Origin: Comamonadaceae bacterium
GTDB lineage: Bacteria; Pseudomonadota; Gammaproteobacteria; Burkholderiales; Burkholderiaceae_C
Assembly (NCBI GenBank): GCA_013298415.1
Contig: JAAFHN010000140.1
Span: 1 to 6,788 of the forward strand
Length of the DNA: 6,788 nt
Direction: 5' to 3'
Under the pieces are notes generated by a model that did not search any database, was not told where the DNA came from, and saw only the letters and a list, made by a program, of their open reading frames with translations. Made by a program: the position numbers and the translations under genes. Below are positions 5,374-6,788 of the stretch, in pieces (positions within the stretch are counted from its first letter, which is position 1; every line of letters starts with the position of its first letter).

Positions 5374-6204
5374 ATGCTTTACCCAGAACTTTTCAAGCAA
5401 CTCGAAGCCGTGCGTTGGGACATGGACAAAGACATCCCCTGGGCCAGCTTCGATGCCACCCAGCTCAGCGATGAGCAGGCCAAAACCATCAAGATGAACG
5501 CGATCACCGAGTGGGCCGCGTTGCCTGCCACGGAGATGTTTTTGCGCGACAACCGCGACGACTCTGATTTCTCGGCCTTCATGTCGATTTGGTTTTTTGA
5601 AGAGCAAAAGCATTCATTGGTACTGATGGAGTACCTGAAACGTTTCCGGCCTGATCTCGCGCCCACCGAAGCCGAGCTGCACGATGTGCGCTTTGAGTTC
5701 GATCCCGCGCCCAAGCTGGAGACGCTGATGCTGCATTTTTGTGGCGAGATCCGGCTCAACCATTGGTATCGCCGCGCCAGCGAATGGCACACCGAGCCTG
5801 TGATCAAGCACATCTACCAAACACTCAGCCACGACGAAGCCCGCCACGGCGGCGCCTATTTGCGCTACATGAAGCGTGCGATTTCCACTTTCGGCAACGA
5901 AGCCAAGGGTGCGTTTGCCAAAGTGGGCGTGTTGATGGCGAGCGCCCGGCGCACGGCGCAGGCCCTGCACCCCACCAATTTGCATGTGAACAAAGCGCTT
6001 TTCCCGCGCGACACGATCCAAAGCCGCCTGCCCAACCCCGAGTGGCTGGAGCACTGGCTCGATAAGCAAATCAACTTTGATGCCGTGTGGGAAAACAAAG
6101 TGGTCGATCGCATCCTGCACAACATGAGCCTCTTGATGGACCAAAGCTTCAAGAGCGTGCAAGAGCTGAATCGCTTCAGGAAACAACTGAGCTTGGCGGT
6201 CTGA
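5374..6204 (+). CDS. Ferritin-like diiron protein resembling soluble acyl-ACP desaturases
   Basis: The 276-residue soluble protein carries two carboxylate-His motifs of ferritin-like diiron enzymes: FFEEQKH at 74-80 and LSHDEARHGGAYLRYM at 151-166. Candidate iron ligands are E46 (ITEWAALPATEMF), E77, H80, E125 (HFCGEIRLNHWYR), E155 and H158. Their order and spacing (31, 3, 48, 30, 3) resemble plant stearoyl-ACP desaturase (38, 3, 53, 33, 3), which uses the centre and O2 to insert a double bond into acyl-ACP. The protein is shorter than plant enzymes (about 360), so substrate and even desaturase activity are inferred; another diiron oxidase role is possible. ATG 5374 has Shine-Dalgarno GAGGG 4 nt upstream. 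It appears to be a single-gene unit behind a palindromic candidate operator. Its stop codon begins the next palindromic element. Confidence 0.75.
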   Translation: MLYPELFKQLEAVRWDMDKDIPWASFDATQLSDEQAKTIKMNAITEWAALPATEMFLRDNRDDSDFSAFMSIWFFEEQKHSLVLMEYLKRFRPDLAPTEAELHDVRFEFDPAPKLETLMLHFCGEIRLNHWYRRASEWHTEPVIKHIYQTLSHDEARHGGAYLRYMKRAISTFGNEAKGAFAKVGVLMASARRTAQALHPTNLHVNKALFPRDTIQSRLPNPEWLEHWLDKQINFDAVWENKVVDRILHNMSLLMDQSFKSVQELNRFRKQLSLAV

Positions 6205-6367
6205 GGGGGGCAGTTTCACGGGAGATCAAGAGATCAAGAGTGAACAGCCGAAGTTAGAAATTTGTAGCAGCCGAAGTCCATTCTTTCTGGACAGAGGGCT
6301 GTAAACTCATTTTTTCTCCCTTCTTTATCTCCTTAGCTCCTGATCTCCTGTGAAATCTGTCCCCTCA
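6202..6367. repeat. Long nested inverted-repeat element (element B)
   Basis: The outer arms at 6202-6240 and 6329-6367 are inverted copies at roughly three quarters identity, sharing TGAGGGG, TTTCAC and GGAGATCA blocks. The left arm has AGATCAAG twice in tandem (6223-6238); the right arm reads as three or four degenerate octamers on the opposite strand. Inside, GAGTGAACAGCC (6238-6249) pairs with GGCTGTAAACTC (6297-6308), and GTCCA (6276-6280) pairs with TGGAC (6288-6292). CAGCCGAAGT is repeated at 6245 and 6268. The left arm begins at the diiron gene stop codon and the right arm contains the likely asparaginase start. It resembles a mobile or repetitive extragenic palindrome; no transposase is present. 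Confidence 0.75.
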
Positions 6368-6788
6368 GCCCTCGCCCCGCTCCTCACCACCACGCGCGGG
6401 GGCACGCTGGAAAACATCCACTTCGGCGCTGTGGCGCATGTGGATGCATCGGGCAAGGTGTTGAGCCATGCGGGCGATCCGCATTGGCAGAGCTTCACGC
6501 GGTCGTGCCTCAAGGCCTTGCAAGCATTGCCTTTTGTGGAAGCGGGTGGCTTGGCGCATTTCGGCTTCAATGTGCAGCAAACCGCGCTGCTTTGCGCAAG
6601 CCACGGCGGCGAAGAAGCGCACGTGGCGCAGGTGGACGGCATGCTGGCTGCTGCGCGCTTGCCTTACAAAGCCCTGCGCTGCGGCTGCCATTTGCCGGGG
6701 CGATACGTGTCTGGCGGGCAAACGCCGCCGCCGAACCCGGTGTTTGACGAGCGGCACAACAACTGCAGCGGCAAACACTCGGGCATGT
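6350..6788 (+). CDS. L-asparaginase II family (R. etli type, class 3), N-terminal part
   Basis: The gene runs off the right edge; 146 codons are visible. This family hydrolyses L-asparagine to aspartate and ammonia. Conserved blocks are LLTTTRGGTLENIHFG (11-26), RSCLKALQALPFVEAGG (51-67), CASHGGE (82-88) and NNCSGKHSGM (137-146). By comparison with the R. etli enzyme ReAV, S52-x-x-K55 and S84 correspond to its catalytic Ser-Lys residues, and C139/K142 to its zinc-site Cys and Lys. The frame opens after TGA 6341-6343 and GTG 6350 is the first usable start, giving MKSVPSALAPLL. No Shine-Dalgarno precedes it and the codon lies within the right arm of element B, so the start is less certain than the family. 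Asparagine catabolism is the family role; no operon partner is visible. Confidence 0.88.
   Translation, partial: MKSVPSALAPLLTTTRGGTLENIHFGAVAHVDASGKVLSHAGDPHWQSFTRSCLKALQALPFVEAGGLAHFGFNVQQTALLCASHGGEEAHVAQVDGMLAAARLPYKALRCGCHLPGRYVSGGQTPPPNPVFDERHNNCSGKHSGM

Overview
This window looks like a piece of a high-GC betaproteobacterial chromosome, most likely Burkholderiales and perhaps Comamonadaceae. That assignment rests on recognising protein families and their neighbourhood by eye; no database search was run. No transposase, phage gene, CRISPR array, tRNA or rRNA was seen. All recognised genes have intact frames; the two outermost genes are cut by the window edges.

Layout. Positions 1-1714 carry a tight leftward operon. 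HemJ/CopD-like protoporphyrinogen oxidase (1714-1298) comes first, then after 3 nt a large VanZ-family membrane protein (1294-125), then after 6 nt the N-terminus of a thioredoxin-fold (2Fe-2S) ferredoxin that leaves the window on the left. A 481-bp divergent region (1715-2195) follows. It holds a candidate leftward promoter, a clear leftward intrinsic terminator lying before the hemJ start, a short palindrome, and hexamer/nonamer tandem repeats. Rightward come hemB (2196-3200) and, 31 nt later, a CorA-family divalent cation transporter (3232-4380). Two steps of tetrapyrrole synthesis (HemB early, HemJ near the end) therefore diverge from one control region.

The 218 bp after corA are almost filled by a large imperfect palindrome with an intrinsic terminator at its centre. 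Next is a MarC-family integral membrane protein (4599-5228), then a 145-bp spacer with an imperfect palindrome and three short direct repeats. A 276-residue diiron protein with the ligand pattern of soluble acyl-ACP desaturases follows (5374-6204). From its stop codon a second long nested inverted repeat (6202-6367) runs into the start of a class 3 (Rhizobium etli type) L-asparaginase, cut by the right edge (6350-6788).

The coding content is mostly housekeeping and I see no convincing new multi-gene system. The parts deserving a second look are non-coding: the terminated transcript candidate upstream of hemJ; the two palindromic intergenic elements that share short core words; the recurring TTTGTRAC half-sites near hemB/hemJ and near the diiron gene; and the placement of the asparaginase start codon inside a long hairpin arm.
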